A stretch of DNA of 64,000 bases from Duganella sacchari (GCF_900143065.1 NZ_FRCX01000010.1:62001-126000); one strand, 5' to 3'. Shown: positions 35,481 to 44,561, counted from the stretch's first letter. Notes: a model not told the origin generated them from the letters alone. Made by a program: numbers and translations.

Positions 35481-35956
35481 TGCGCGCTGCGTCATTACTG
35501 CTGGCCATGGTGATCGTGCTGCCGCATGCTGGCGCCCAGATCAGCATGGGGCGTCTGTTCTCCACCCCGGCGGAACGTGCCACCATGGAAGCGAGCCGTG
35601 GTGCCAGCGCCACGCTCGCGCCCAACTCCCAGGGTCAGCAACCCGCCCCCGGTACGCCGGGCGGACCAGCCACGCCACCCGGCATGCCAGCACCGGATGC
35701 CACCGGCGCCGCGCCAGTGGCGTCCGCCGCGCCGCTGTCGGCCCTGACCATGAATGGCGTTTTGCGCAGCAGCGGTAATCGCACGACCGTGTGGCTCAAC
35801 GATCAGCCGCAACCCGGTATGCGGCAGCAGTTGCAGCAGCGCGCAGACAGCGCACTGCTGACGGTAACGCTGCCTTCCGGTAAAAAAATCGTGCTCAAGC
35901 CTGGCCAGCGTTTCGACCTCAATGAAGGCCGTATCAAGGATGTCAATGAGCCCTAA
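35477..35956 (+). CDS. MshK/PilP-like periplasmic protein of the second cluster
   Basis: A 159-residue exported protein with signal peptide MMRAASLLLAMVIVLPHAGAQ. A long Ala/Pro/Gly-rich linker (about 45-95) leads to a small domain (LTMNGVLRSSGNRTTVWLNDQPQPG and SGKKIVLKPGQRFDLNEG). That domain resembles the GspC/PilP/MshK type module that contacts secretins. Assignment is by position and pattern. Overlaps both neighbours (4 and 11 bp). Confidence 0.68.
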   Translation: MMRAASLLLAMVIVLPHAGAQISMGRLFSTPAERATMEASRGASATLAPNSQGQQPAPGTPGGPATPPGMPAPDATGAAPVASAAPLSALTMNGVLRSSGNRTTVWLNDQPQPGMRQQLQQRADSALLTVTLPSGKKIVLKPGQRFDLNEGRIKDVNEP

Positions 35957-36659
35957 GTTTATGTCACGCCGCCAGGCCGGTTTCACGCTGGTGGAAATCG
36001 CCATCGTGCTGCTGATTGTCGGCCTGCTCATCGGCGGCATGATCGCCCCACTGAGCTCACAGATGGAGCAGCGCCGCATCAGCGACACCCGGCGGACAAT
36101 GGATGAGGCACGCGAGGCCCTGTTCGGCTACGCACTGCGCAACGGCTACCTTCCTTGTCCGGCGATCTCCTCGTCCAACGGGCTGGAGGACCGGACCGGC
36201 AATGTCTGCAACAAGCGCTATGGTTACCTGCCATGGGCCGCACTCGGCATCGGCAGGCTGGATGGCTGGAACCATCTGATGGGCTATACCGTGACACCGG
36301 CGTTTGCCGATTCGGGCGTCCTCTTCACCCTGAAAACCCCACGCGACATTACCATTGCCACCCGGGCCGCCAACGGCCAATTGACTGCGGCGACCGACAT
36401 CAACGACATCCCGGCCGCCATCATCTCGTTTGGCCGCAACGGCTACGGCGCCACCAGCGACCAGAACTCGATCATTGCCGACAGCGGCGCCGGCAACATC
36501 GACGAGAAGACCAATCTGCAAAGCAGCGGCAACGCCCTGATCGCCCGTGACGTCAGCGACGACCCACGCGCGCCAGGCGGCGCTTTTGACGACATGGTGC
36601 TCTGGATTTCACCGAACATCCTCTACAACCGCATGGTCGCGGCGCAGCGTCTGCCATGA
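35946..36659 (+). CDS. Prepilin-like protein, second cluster
   Basis: A 237-residue protein with the prepilin motif RRQAG-FTLVEIAIVLLIVGLLIGG, Phe+1 and Glu+5. The next helix is MEQRRISDTRRTMDEAREALFGYALRNG, then LPCPAIS and several Cys. This is a pseudopilin subtype I have seen in proteobacterial genomes but cannot name. The start ATG 35946 has AAGGA 7 bases upstream and gives a 15-residue leader; ATGs at 35940 and 35961 are alternatives. It overlaps the MshK-like gene by 11 bp and the ABC permease gene by 4 bp, so it is embedded in the operon. Confidence 0.85.
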   Translation: MSPKFMSRRQAGFTLVEIAIVLLIVGLLIGGMIAPLSSQMEQRRISDTRRTMDEAREALFGYALRNGYLPCPAISSSNGLEDRTGNVCNKRYGYLPWAALGIGRLDGWNHLMGYTVTPAFADSGVLFTLKTPRDITIATRAANGQLTAATDINDIPAAIISFGRNGYGATSDQNSIIADSGAGNIDEKTNLQSSGNALIARDVSDDPRAPGGAFDDMVLWISPNILYNRMVAAQRLP

Positions 36660-37420
36660 TGCCGGCGTTGACCATCGCCCGCTACACCCTGCTGGAAGCC
36701 CTGCGCAACCGGCTGCTGTGGCTCGTGCTGGTGATGGCCGCCGCTGCGGTGGCAGTCAGCGGCTTCCTCAACGAACTGGCGTTGACCGAAAGCCGCCAGC
36801 TGCAGGCAGCGCTGCTGGGCGCCGTGCTGCGCCTGGCCGCCGTGTTTTTGATCGCCACCTTTGTCGTCACCAGCATGGCGCGCGAAGCCAGCGACAAGGG
36901 ACTGGAACTGCTGCTGGCGCTGCCCCTGTCGCGCGCCGTCTACCTGTTCGGCAAACTGGCGGGCTTCGGTGCGCTGGCCGCCTTGCCGGCGCTGCTGTTT
37001 GGCGCGCTGGCCCTGTTTTTTGCGCCGCCCGCGCAAGCCGCGCTGTGGGCCTTCTCGCTGCTGTGTGAATGCTGGATCGTGGCCGCGTTCAGCGTGCTGT
37101 GCATGCTGACCTTGAGCCAGGTCCTGCCCGCACTGGCGGCGGCGTTGTCGTTTTACCTGCTGGCGCGGGTCATCGCGACGCTGCAGTTGCTCGGGCACGG
37201 CGCCAGCACCGCGCACAGCAACGGGCAGCAGGCGCTCAGCACCGGCATCGATGGCCTGGCGCTGCTGCTGCCGCATCTGGACCAGTTCACGCGCAGCGAC
37301 TGGCTGGTGTACCACAACGGCAGCGGCGCCGACCTCGCAGCGATCGCCACGCAGACCGCGATCTATGTCGCCCTGCTGGCCGCCGCCGCGCTGTTCGATC
37401 TGCACCGCAAGAATATCTGA
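36656..37420 (+). CDS. ABC-2 type permease (pilus-cluster associated)
   Basis: Integral membrane protein of 254 residues with about six hydrophobic segments. It starts MMPALTIARYTLLEALRNRLLWLVLVM, typical of ABC-2 permeases of the NosY/CcmB-like kind, and contains SDKGLELLLALPLSR, a common cytoplasmic-loop motif. It is the obvious partner of the ATPase at 25137, although eleven genes apart. It starts inside the stop codon of the prepilin gene (4-bp overlap), so it belongs to the operon. The exported substrate is unknown. Confidence 0.85.
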   Translation: MMPALTIARYTLLEALRNRLLWLVLVMAAAAVAVSGFLNELALTESRQLQAALLGAVLRLAAVFLIATFVVTSMAREASDKGLELLLALPLSRAVYLFGKLAGFGALAALPALLFGALALFFAPPAQAALWAFSLLCECWIVAAFSVLCMLTLSQVLPALAAALSFYLLARVIATLQLLGHGASTAHSNGQQALSTGIDGLALLLPHLDQFTRSDWLVYHNGSGADLAAIATQTAIYVALLAAAALFDLHRKNI

Positions 37421-37423
37421 GCC

Positions 37424-38167
37424 ATGCCCGCCGCCCTGTCGCCAGCTCCGCGCCACGCCGCTGCCAACGCGGTTTCGCGCCGCGCGCCGCGCGCCGTACT
37501 GCTGGCCGTGCTGCTGACGCTGACCGCGCAGCTGCTGTGGCAGGCCAGCCGGCCAATAGTCCATGCGCGCGCGCAGGACCTGCCGCCCGCGCCCGCGCTG
37601 GCCACGCTGCAGCTGGCCGCGCTGGGCGATCCGGTCGCGCTGTCCAAGGCCACCATGTTGTACGTGCAGGGCTTTGACGAGCAGGCCGGCATCAGCATCG
37701 CCTGGCGCGATATGGATTACCGCACAATCATCGTGTGGCTGCAGCGCGTGCTGGACCTCGACCCGCGCGGCCAGTATCCGCTGCTGGCCGCCAGCGAAGT
37801 GTATGGCGGCGTCACCGATCCCGCGCACGCGCGCCTGATGCTGGACTTTGTCTACGCCCGCTTTGCCGAAGATCCCAACCACCGCTGGCCATGGCTGGCG
37901 CACGCGGCGCTGGTGGCCAGGCATCGCCTGCACGACCTTCCGCTGGCACGACGTTACGCCGCCGCCATCCGCCAGCAGGCCACCGGCGCCAACGTGCCGC
38001 CGTGGGCGCGCGAGCTGGAAATCTTCATCGCCGAAGACATGAATGAACTGGACAGCGCGCGCGCCCTCATTGGCGGCCTGCTGCGCAGCGGCCAGATCAC
38101 CGATCCGCACGAACTGCAGTTCCTGTCCGACCGGCTGGACCAGCTCAATGCCGGCCACAAGCGCTAG
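37424..38167 (+). CDS. Membrane-anchored helical-repeat (TPR-like) protein of the second cluster
   Basis: A 247-residue protein I do not recognise as a named family. One N-terminal transmembrane segment (about 25-40, AVLLAVLLTLTAQLLWQ) is followed by an all-helical region with TPR-like features (WLQRVLDLDPRGQYPLLAASEVYGG; LARRYAAAIRQQATG; ELQFLSDRLDQLNAG). It lies 3 bp after the ABC permease gene, so a role with the transporter or pilus machine is likely. No counterpart exists in the MSHA cluster. Confidence 0.7.
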   Translation: MPAALSPAPRHAAANAVSRRAPRAVLLAVLLTLTAQLLWQASRPIVHARAQDLPPAPALATLQLAALGDPVALSKATMLYVQGFDEQAGISIAWRDMDYRTIIVWLQRVLDLDPRGQYPLLAASEVYGGVTDPAHARLMLDFVYARFAEDPNHRWPWLAHAALVARHRLHDLPLARRYAAAIRQQATGANVPPWARELEIFIAEDMNELDSARALIGGLLRSGQITDPHELQFLSDRLDQLNAGHKR

Positions 38168-38209
38168 GGCGCTTGCTATACTATGGGCATCAACACGAAA
38201 GGAGTTTCC

Positions 38210-38773
38210 ATGCACACCGTCCCTGCACGCCAACGCGGCTTTACCCTGGTGGAAATCGCCATCGTACTGGTCATCATCGGCCTGCTACTGGGCGGCGTGC
38301 TCAAAGGCCAGGGGCTGATCGACAGCGCCCGTGTCAAGAACATCATCCAGCAATCGACGTCGCTGACGGCAGCCGTCAATGCCTACCAGGATAAATTCCG
38401 CGCCCTGCCCGGCGACGACCTGCAAGGCACGACCCACGCGCCGGGCGCCACCGGCAACGGCAATGGCGACGGCCAGATCGCCGAATACCTGCTGGCGCCG
38501 CAGCACCTGGCGCTGTCGGGCTTTATCACCGGTTCGTACAACGGCACCACCGACTTCATGACCAGCGCCCAGGGCGGCGCCGTCTACATCTACAACGACG
38601 TGGTGGCCGGCCGTGGCGGCAACGGCATTCGCCTCGACAACCTGCCCGACTCGTTTGCCGAGCAGGTGGACAGCAAGCTCGATGACGGCAAATACAACAC
38701 CGGCTCGGTGCGCGCCACCAGCCCTTACACCAACAACGGCAGCGTCATCCAGCGCACCGCCGTGTTCTTCTAA
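38210..38773 (+). CDS. Prepilin-like protein at the end of the second cluster
   Basis: A 187-residue prepilin. The leader MHTVPARQRG is followed by FTLVEIAIVLVIIGLLLGG, with Glu+5. The mature domain (SARVKNIIQQSTSLTAAVNAYQDKFRALPGDD) resembles GspG/MshA-like pseudopilins that start with this helix-and-loop block. ATG 38210 has a strong AAAGGAG ribosome site, better than those inside the operon, and a TATACT box lies at 38177-38182. This gene may therefore also be expressed separately, as expected for a major subunit. 42 bp separate it from the previous gene. Confidence 0.87.
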   Translation: MHTVPARQRGFTLVEIAIVLVIIGLLLGGVLKGQGLIDSARVKNIIQQSTSLTAAVNAYQDKFRALPGDDLQGTTHAPGATGNGNGDGQIAEYLLAPQHLALSGFITGSYNGTTDFMTSAQGGAVYIYNDVVAGRGGNGIRLDNLPDSFAEQVDSKLDDGKYNTGSVRATSPYTNNGSVIQRTAVFF

Positions 38774-38840
38774 AATTAAAAGCACGTCCGTACTTTTATT
38801 CGTTTAGAATAGCTGTCACCATCACCAGCGGGGAGACAGC

Positions 38841-39908
38841 ATGTTTGAAGAATTCATGGGCACCAAGGCGGTGTCCGCGCGCCACCAGTTCGACACCGCC
38901 GCGCTGAACGCCTGGCTGCGCCAGCACGTGGCGGGCTATCCCGACGGCGAGCTGAGCGTCGAGCAGTTCAAGGGCGGCCAGTCCAACCCCACCTTCAAAC
39001 TGGCGATCGGCGGCCAGCATTATGTGCTGCGCACCAAGCCGGCTCCGGCCGCCAAACTGCTGCCCTCGGCCCACGCCATCGAACGCGAATACCGCGTCAT
39101 GGATGCGCTCAGCAAGAACGGCTTCCCGGCGCCGCGCCAGTACGCGCTGTGCACCGACGAAGAGGTGATCGGCCGCGCGTTCTACGTGATGGAGTTTGTG
39201 GAAGGCCGCGTGCTGTGGGACCAGTCCCTGCCCGGCATGACGCCGGCCGAGCGCGCCGCCATCTACGATGAAATGAACCGCGTGATCGCGCTGCTGCACA
39301 GCACCGACTACGCTGCAATCGGCCTGGCCGACTACGGCAAGCCGGGCAACTACTTCGCGCGCCAGATCGAACGCTGGAGCAAGCAGTACCTGGCCTCGCA
39401 GACCGACACCATCGAGGCCATGGACCAGCTGATCGCCTGGCTGCCCAACAACATCCCGCCGGGCGACGATACCGCCATCGTGCATGGCGATTTCCGCCTC
39501 GACAACCTGCTGTTCCACCCGACCGAGCCGCGCGTGCTGGCCGTGCTGGACTGGGAGCTGTCGACGCTGGGCCACCCGTTTGCCGATTTTTCCTACCACT
39601 GCATGAGCTGGCATATCGAACCGGGCAAATTCCGCGGCATCGCCGGACTCGACCTGGCGGCGCTGGGCATCCCGTCGCAGCAGGACTACATCGCGCGCTA
39701 CGCCGAACGCACGGGCAAGACCATCCAGCTGGCCGACTTCAACTTCTACCTGGCGTTCAATATGTTCCGCCTCGCAAGCATCATGCAAGGCATCATGAAG
39801 CGCTATGTCGACGGCACCGCATCGAGCGCCCAGGCGCTGGAATCGGGCCAGATGGCGCGTCCGATGGCGGAGCTGGGCTGGTCCTACGCCTGCGGCAAGG
39901 CGATCTGA
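38841..39908 (+). CDS. APH-family kinase, acyl-CoA dehydrogenase-associated type
   Basis: Aminoglycoside-phosphotransferase-fold kinase of 355 residues. The catalytic loop VHGDFRLDNLLFH and the metal-binding LAVLDWELSTLGHPFADFSY are intact. The N-terminal KGGQSNPTFKL is the nucleotide loop of the ACAD10/11-like subgroup. Related kinases (LvaA, ACAD10/11) phosphorylate 4-hydroxyacyl-CoAs rather than antibiotics, so a role in acyl-CoA metabolism is more likely than resistance. Two acyl-CoA dehydrogenase genes lie about 7 kb downstream, not adjacent. A TAGAAT box at 38805-38810 could be its -10. Confidence 0.87.
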   Translation: MFEEFMGTKAVSARHQFDTAALNAWLRQHVAGYPDGELSVEQFKGGQSNPTFKLAIGGQHYVLRTKPAPAAKLLPSAHAIEREYRVMDALSKNGFPAPRQYALCTDEEVIGRAFYVMEFVEGRVLWDQSLPGMTPAERAAIYDEMNRVIALLHSTDYAAIGLADYGKPGNYFARQIERWSKQYLASQTDTIEAMDQLIAWLPNNIPPGDDTAIVHGDFRLDNLLFHPTEPRVLAVLDWELSTLGHPFADFSYHCMSWHIEPGKFRGIAGLDLAALGIPSQQDYIARYAERTGKTIQLADFNFYLAFNMFRLASIMQGIMKRYVDGTASSAQALESGQMARPMAELGWSYACGKAI

Positions 39909-40013
39909 TACGGCACGGTGTGGCAGCCGTGCGCCGTCTTGGACAAAAGCGCTTTCTGAAAATCCCTGCCTCAGCTACTATCGTGCTGCCAGCACCAGAC
40001 TGAGGCTTGCCGC

Positions 40014-43000
40014 GTGCCAGAAACCAGACGTTCACCCCTGCCTTCCATCCGCTCGCAGATCGCGCTGCTGGTCCTGGCTTGCGCCCTGCCGACGCTGATC
40101 GCGTTCGGCGCCCTGGTCAGCCAGTTTTACACCCGCGAGCGCAATTCGCTCAAGGAAGACACGCAGCAGGAAGCGCGCGCGGTGGCCGCCGCCATCGACC
40201 GCGACCTGGTGCAAAGCGAAGGCGCCATCACGGCGCTGGCCTCCTCGCCCAGCCTGCGCAGCGACGATCTGGCCGCGCTGCGCCTGCAGGCTGGCGCCCT
40301 GCTGAGCCCCCAGTTTCCCGCCTCCCAATTTGTGTTGAGCGAAGCCAGTGGCAAAGTCCTGCTCAATGTCGGCGCGCCGCTGCCCGAGACGCTGACGTCG
40401 GCCAATAACCAGCGCCGCCTGAAACCGCTGTTCGATCACGGCCGGCCGCAGATGACGGTGGTGATGGTGGAAGGCAGCGCGCTGCTGGCCATCGATGTGC
40501 CGGTGTTCCAGGACAGCCGCGTCACCCATGCGCTGACGGCGCTGCTCAAGCCGGACCGGCTCAGCAAAATCCTCAAGGACGAACACATCACGGCCGACCA
40601 GGCCATGACCCTGTTTGACGCCGACGGCAATATCGTGGCGCAGGCGGGCGGACCACGCCTGCTGCTGGGCCATGCCGCCGATCCGGAGATGCGCAGCTAC
40701 CTGAGCAAGGCGCAAGAGGTGCTGCTGGAAACCAATGACGCGCAAGGCACGCCGATCTATCTGGGGCTGAGCAAGGCCCCCGTCAGCGGCGCTGCAGTCA
40801 CCATCTCCACGCCGCAAGCCCAGGCCACGCAGGAACTGGTGCAGGCGGTGGTGCTGATCTCGCTGACCATGGCGGTGGTGTTGCTGGCCGGTTTTTCGCT
40901 GGCGTGGTCGGTGGGCGGACGCATCGCGCGCTCGGTGCGCGAACTGGTGGGGCCGGCGCAGGCGCTGGCCGGCGGCGAGCCATTCGTGATGCCGGCAACC
41001 ACCTTCCAGGAAGCCGACATGGTGGCCCACGCGCTGCGCACGCTGCAAGGCGATTTGCAGCGCAACAGCCAGCAGCTGGAAAACCTGGTGGTCGAACGCA
41101 CCAGCCAGCTCGAGAAAAACCGCACGCAGCTGGAAACCCTGTATGCCACCGCGCCGGTCGGCCTCAGCTACGTCGATGCGGAATTGCGCGTGGTCCGCAT
41201 CAACGACTACCTGGCCGCGTTGAACCAGCAGAAAGTGGTTGCCCACCTGGGCCGCCACATCGGCGACATGATTCCCGACAACGCCGTGCGCAACGGCGTG
41301 CTGGAAGACTACCGCGTCGTGCTGGCGACCGGCAAGCCGCTGACCGGCATTGCGCGCACCGGCTATCCGGCCTCCTCGCCCGACCAGCTGCACCACTGGA
41401 TTTTGAGCTACTACCCGCAGTTTGGCGGCGACGGCCAGATCATCGGCATCACCGCGCTGCTGCTCGATGTCACCGATCACAAGCGCGTGGAAGCCGAACT
41501 GCAGCATTCGCGCCAGCTGCTGCGCTCGGTGGTGGAAAACATGCCGGCCATGATTTTCCTGAAACGCGCCGAAGACCTGAGCTACGAAATGTTCAACCGC
41601 CACGGCGCCCAGATGTACGGCCTGGGCAACAGCGAGCAGCTGATCGGCAAAACCGACTTCGACATCGTGCCGGCCGAGCAGGCCAGCGCCTACAACGCGG
41701 CCGACCGCGCCGTGCTGGCCTCGCCGCAGAATGAAGTCACGGTAATCGCCGAGGAAGCGTTCACCACGCCCGAAGGCCACACCCGCTACCTGACCACGCG
41801 CAAGGTGGCGCTGCGCGACGAACACGGCAACGCCACCCATGTGCTGGGCATGGCGCTGGACATCACCGACCGCAAGCAGGCCAAGGAAGTGCTGCGCGCC
41901 ACCGCCGAACGCCTGGCCGAGAGCGAGCATTTCGTTCGCACCGTGACCGACAACCTGCCCGGCATGGTGGCCTACTGGGATGCCGGACTGCGCTGCCGCT
42001 TTGCCAACCGCTTCTTCCTCGACTGGCACAGCATGAGCTATGAGCAGATGATGGGCGCCCATATGCCGGAAGTGGTGGGCGACCAGCAATTCCAGGAAGG
42101 CGCCGCCTACGTCAAGGCAGCGCTGAACGGCGAGGCACAGGGGTTTGCGGGCCGTTTGCAGTGGCCATCGGGCGATACCAGCCACACCTGGGTCAATTAC
42201 ATCCCGGATATGGACGCCACGGGTTCAGTTAAGGGTTTCTTTGTGCTAGTCTCCGACGTGACAGAATTGAAAGAAACGGAGCTGGATTTGCAGGAACTGA
42301 ACGAGGAACTCATCGTCGCGCGCGACCGCGCGGAAGCAGCCAGCCGCGCCAAGAGCGAATTCCTGGCCAATATGAGCCATGAGATCCGCACGCCCATGAA
42401 CGCCATCATCGGCCTCGCGCGCCTGCTGGAAGAGGCGCCGCTGGCCCCGCGCGAGCGCGGCTATCTGCACAAAATCCAGTTTGCCACGCAATCCCTGCTG
42501 AGCCTGGTGAATGACGTGCTGGACTTCTCGCGCGTGGAGGCCGGCCAGCTGGTGCTCGAGCATGCCGGCTTCAATCTGCAGCACATCCTCGACAGCATCA
42601 GCGTCATGCTGAGCGGCAGCGCCAGCGACAAGGGCATCGAACTGGTGTACGACATCGATCCGGCCATGCCGACCGAACTCGCGGGCGACCCGATGCGCCT
42701 GCAGCAGGTGCTGCTCAACCTGATCAGCAACGCCATCAAGTTCACCGCCCAGGGCGAGGTGGTGCTGTCGGTGCGTCCTGCGCCCGGCTCGGCCAAGCCG
42801 GGCGACCTGGCGCTGCTGGTGGACTTTTGCGTACGCGACACCGGCATCGGCATCGCGGCCGACCAGCAGGCCGGCATTTTTGACGCCTTCTCGCAGGCCG
42901 ACAGCAGCACCAGCCGCAAATTCGGCGGCGCCGGGCTGGGCCTGGCCATCTGCCGCCAGCTGGCGGACATGATGGGCGGCGCCATCAGCGTGCGCAGCGA

Positions 43001-44561
43001 GCCGGGACGCGGCGCCGAATTCCTGTTCGCCTGCCCGCTGGAATGCACCACGCCGTATGCCGCCGCGCCGACGCCGCCGGCCGCCAAATCGCTGTCCGTG
43101 CTGATTGTGGACGACAACGCCAGCGTGCGCCAGGCGCTGCACGCGGCCGGCAACAGCTTTGGCTGGCATGTGGCCTGCGCCACCGGCGCCGAACAAGCGC
43201 TGACCCTGCTGCAAGAGCGCACCCGCATCGGCCGTCCCTATGATTTGCTGCTGCTCGACCGCGACATGCCGGGCACCGACGGCCCCGCCATGCTGCGGCA
43301 GTTGCCGCCCGACTTTGCGCTGCCGCCGGCCTTGCTGATGACCTCGGAACACCGCGCGGCAGGCGCCGCCCAGCAGTCGGCCGACCTCGGCCTCGCCGGC
43401 GTGCTGGCCAAGCCCGTCAGTCCGGGACGCCTGCTGGAACGCGTCAGCGCGTTGCTGGCGGGCGACCAGGCCGCGGCCGGCATCATGTCGCAGCTTGAGC
43501 ACGTGCCGCTGCAAGGCCGCCTCAACGGCATGCGGATCCTGCTGGTTGAGGACAATGAAATCAACCAGGAGGTGGCGCAGTACATGCTGCTGCATGCGGG
43601 CGCGTCGGTGGAGGTGGCAGCCAATGGCCAGCTCGCCGTCGACCTGCTGGCCGCCGCGCCCGAGCGCTATGATGTGGTGCTCATGGACGTGCAGATGCCG
43701 GTCATGAACGGCTACGACGCCACGCGCGAAATCCGCCGCCTTGGCTTGCTGACCCTGCCCGTGATTGCGATGACCGCCAACGTGCTGGAAGACGACCGCC
43801 GCCGCGCATCGGAAGCGGGCATGAATGCCCATGTGGCCAAGCCCATCGATGTGGAAGAGCTGATCGCGGTACTGACGCGGCTGGTCACGATCCGCGACGC
43901 CACGCGCGAAATGGTCGCACCGGTGCCGGCCAAGGCGCCGCCGTCCGCGCCGACGGCCACGCTGATGCCGCCGCTGTCGCCGTTGCCGGGCATCGATGTG
44001 GAAGCGGCGCTGGGCCGCCTGGGCGGCAATTATGACGCGCTGATTTCCCTGCTCAAGCGCTTTGAACAGTCGCAAGGCGGCTGCGTGGCCGAAGTACGGC
44101 GCCTGTTGGCCGTCCAGCAGCGCCAGCAGGCGGCACAGGTGCTGCACCGCCTGCGCGGCGTGGCCGCCAACCTGGGCGCCAGCGATGTCGCCCGCCTGAC
44201 CGCCGCCGTGGAGGCGGTGCTGCACGATGCGGGCGCCGATACGCTGGCCGTGCCGGCCGCGCTGGGCCGGCTGGAACAGGCCATGGAACTGGTCACGCGC
44301 ACCGCGCGCGGCATCGCCCTGCCGGCGCAGGAAGTTCCATCAAGCAACACTGTACCGGCCAATTTGGCGCAAAAACTGGCGGAGTTAAAAGGTTTGCTTC
44401 AGAATAACAATCTGAAAGCATTAGAACATTTCCGGGCATTACGTCCTGCGCTGGCTTCCGCCGAGCAGGCGCAGGCCTTGAGCGAAGCGGTGGAAACGCT
44501 CAATTTCAAGGCCGCACGTCAGATGGTGGAAGCTATGTTGCAGCGAAAGGAAAGTGCATGA
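40014..44561 (+). CDS. Hybrid sensor histidine kinase with PAS, two receiver and Hpt domains
   Basis: A 1515-residue membrane sensor of phosphorelay type. Order: TM1 (about 17-37), periplasmic sensor (about 40-280), TM2 (about 283-305), HAMP-like linker, three PAS-like domains (about 370-760), HisKA with FLANMSHEIRTPMNAI (His near 787), HATPase (QQVLLNLISNAIKF; DTGIGIA; GAGLGLAICRQL), receiver 1 (LIVDDNASVRQ; Asp near 1082 in LLLDRDMPG), receiver 2 (LLVEDNEINQE; Asp near 1224 in VLMDVQMPV) and an Hpt domain (VLHRLRGVAANLG, His near 1377). All key residues are present. Start is GTG 40014. It overlaps the diguanylate cyclase gene by 4 bp, the likely output partner. Confidence 0.92.
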   Translation: MPETRRSPLPSIRSQIALLVLACALPTLIAFGALVSQFYTRERNSLKEDTQQEARAVAAAIDRDLVQSEGAITALASSPSLRSDDLAALRLQAGALLSPQFPASQFVLSEASGKVLLNVGAPLPETLTSANNQRRLKPLFDHGRPQMTVVMVEGSALLAIDVPVFQDSRVTHALTALLKPDRLSKILKDEHITADQAMTLFDADGNIVAQAGGPRLLLGHAADPEMRSYLSKAQEVLLETNDAQGTPIYLGLSKAPVSGAAVTISTPQAQATQELVQAVVLISLTMAVVLLAGFSLAWSVGGRIARSVRELVGPAQALAGGEPFVMPATTFQEADMVAHALRTLQGDLQRNSQQLENLVVERTSQLEKNRTQLETLYATAPVGLSYVDAELRVVRINDYLAALNQQKVVAHLGRHIGDMIPDNAVRNGVLEDYRVVLATGKPLTGIARTGYPASSPDQLHHWILSYYPQFGGDGQIIGITALLLDVTDHKRVEAELQHSRQLLRSVVENMPAMIFLKRAEDLSYEMFNRHGAQMYGLGNSEQLIGKTDFDIVPAEQASAYNAADRAVLASPQNEVTVIAEEAFTTPEGHTRYLTTRKVALRDEHGNATHVLGMALDITDRKQAKEVLRATAERLAESEHFVRTVTDNLPGMVAYWDAGLRCRFANRFFLDWHSMSYEQMMGAHMPEVVGDQQFQEGAAYVKAALNGEAQGFAGRLQWPSGDTSHTWVNYIPDMDATGSVKGFFVLVSDVTELKETELDLQELNEELIVARDRAEAASRAKSEFLANMSHEIRTPMNAIIGLARLLEEAPLAPRERGYLHKIQFATQSLLSLVNDVLDFSRVEAGQLVLEHAGFNLQHILDSISVMLSGSASDKGIELVYDIDPAMPTELAGDPMRLQQVLLNLISNAIKFTAQGEVVLSVRPAPGSAKPGDLALLVDFCVRDTGIGIAADQQAGIFDAFSQADSSTSRKFGGAGLGLAICRQLADMMGGAISVRSEPGRGAEFLFACPLECTTPYAAAPTPPAAKSLSVLIVDDNASVRQALHAAGNSFGWHVACATGAEQALTLLQERTRIGRPYDLLLLDRDMPGTDGPAMLRQLPPDFALPPALLMTSEHRAAGAAQQSADLGLAGVLAKPVSPGRLLERVSALLAGDQAAAGIMSQLEHVPLQGRLNGMRILLVEDNEINQEVAQYMLLHAGASVEVAANGQLAVDLLAAAPERYDVVLMDVQMPVMNGYDATREIRRLGLLTLPVIAMTANVLEDDRRRASEAGMNAHVAKPIDVEELIAVLTRLVTIRDATREMVAPVPAKAPPSAPTATLMPPLSPLPGIDVEAALGRLGGNYDALISLLKRFEQSQGGCVAEVRRLLAVQQRQQAAQVLHRLRGVAANLGASDVARLTAAVEAVLHDAGADTLAVPAALGRLEQAMELVTRTARGIALPAQEVPSSNTVPANLAQKLAELKGLLQNNNLKALEHFRALRPALASAEQAQALSEAVETLNFKAARQMVEAMLQRKESA

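Noticed and set aside
36623..38233. A 536-codon minus-strand frame over the permease and TPR genes
   Set aside because: It is very Gln/Arg/Gly-rich with no domain, and it spans several overlapping real genes on the plus strand.
38841..39908. Aminoglycoside resistance gene
   Set aside because: The APH fold belongs to the acyl-CoA-dehydrogenase-associated subgroup by its sequence motifs, so resistance is unlikely.
39909..40013. Terminator between the APH-type kinase and hybrid kinase genes
   Set aside because: A GC-rich inverted repeat (GGCACGG with CCGTGC) is present, but the stem is interrupted and no T-run follows.
40032..44225. Two minus-strand open frames (about 717 and 659 codons) under the hybrid kinase
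   Set aside because: They mirror the codon pattern of the kinase, which has complete domains in the other direction, and they contain no recognisable domains.
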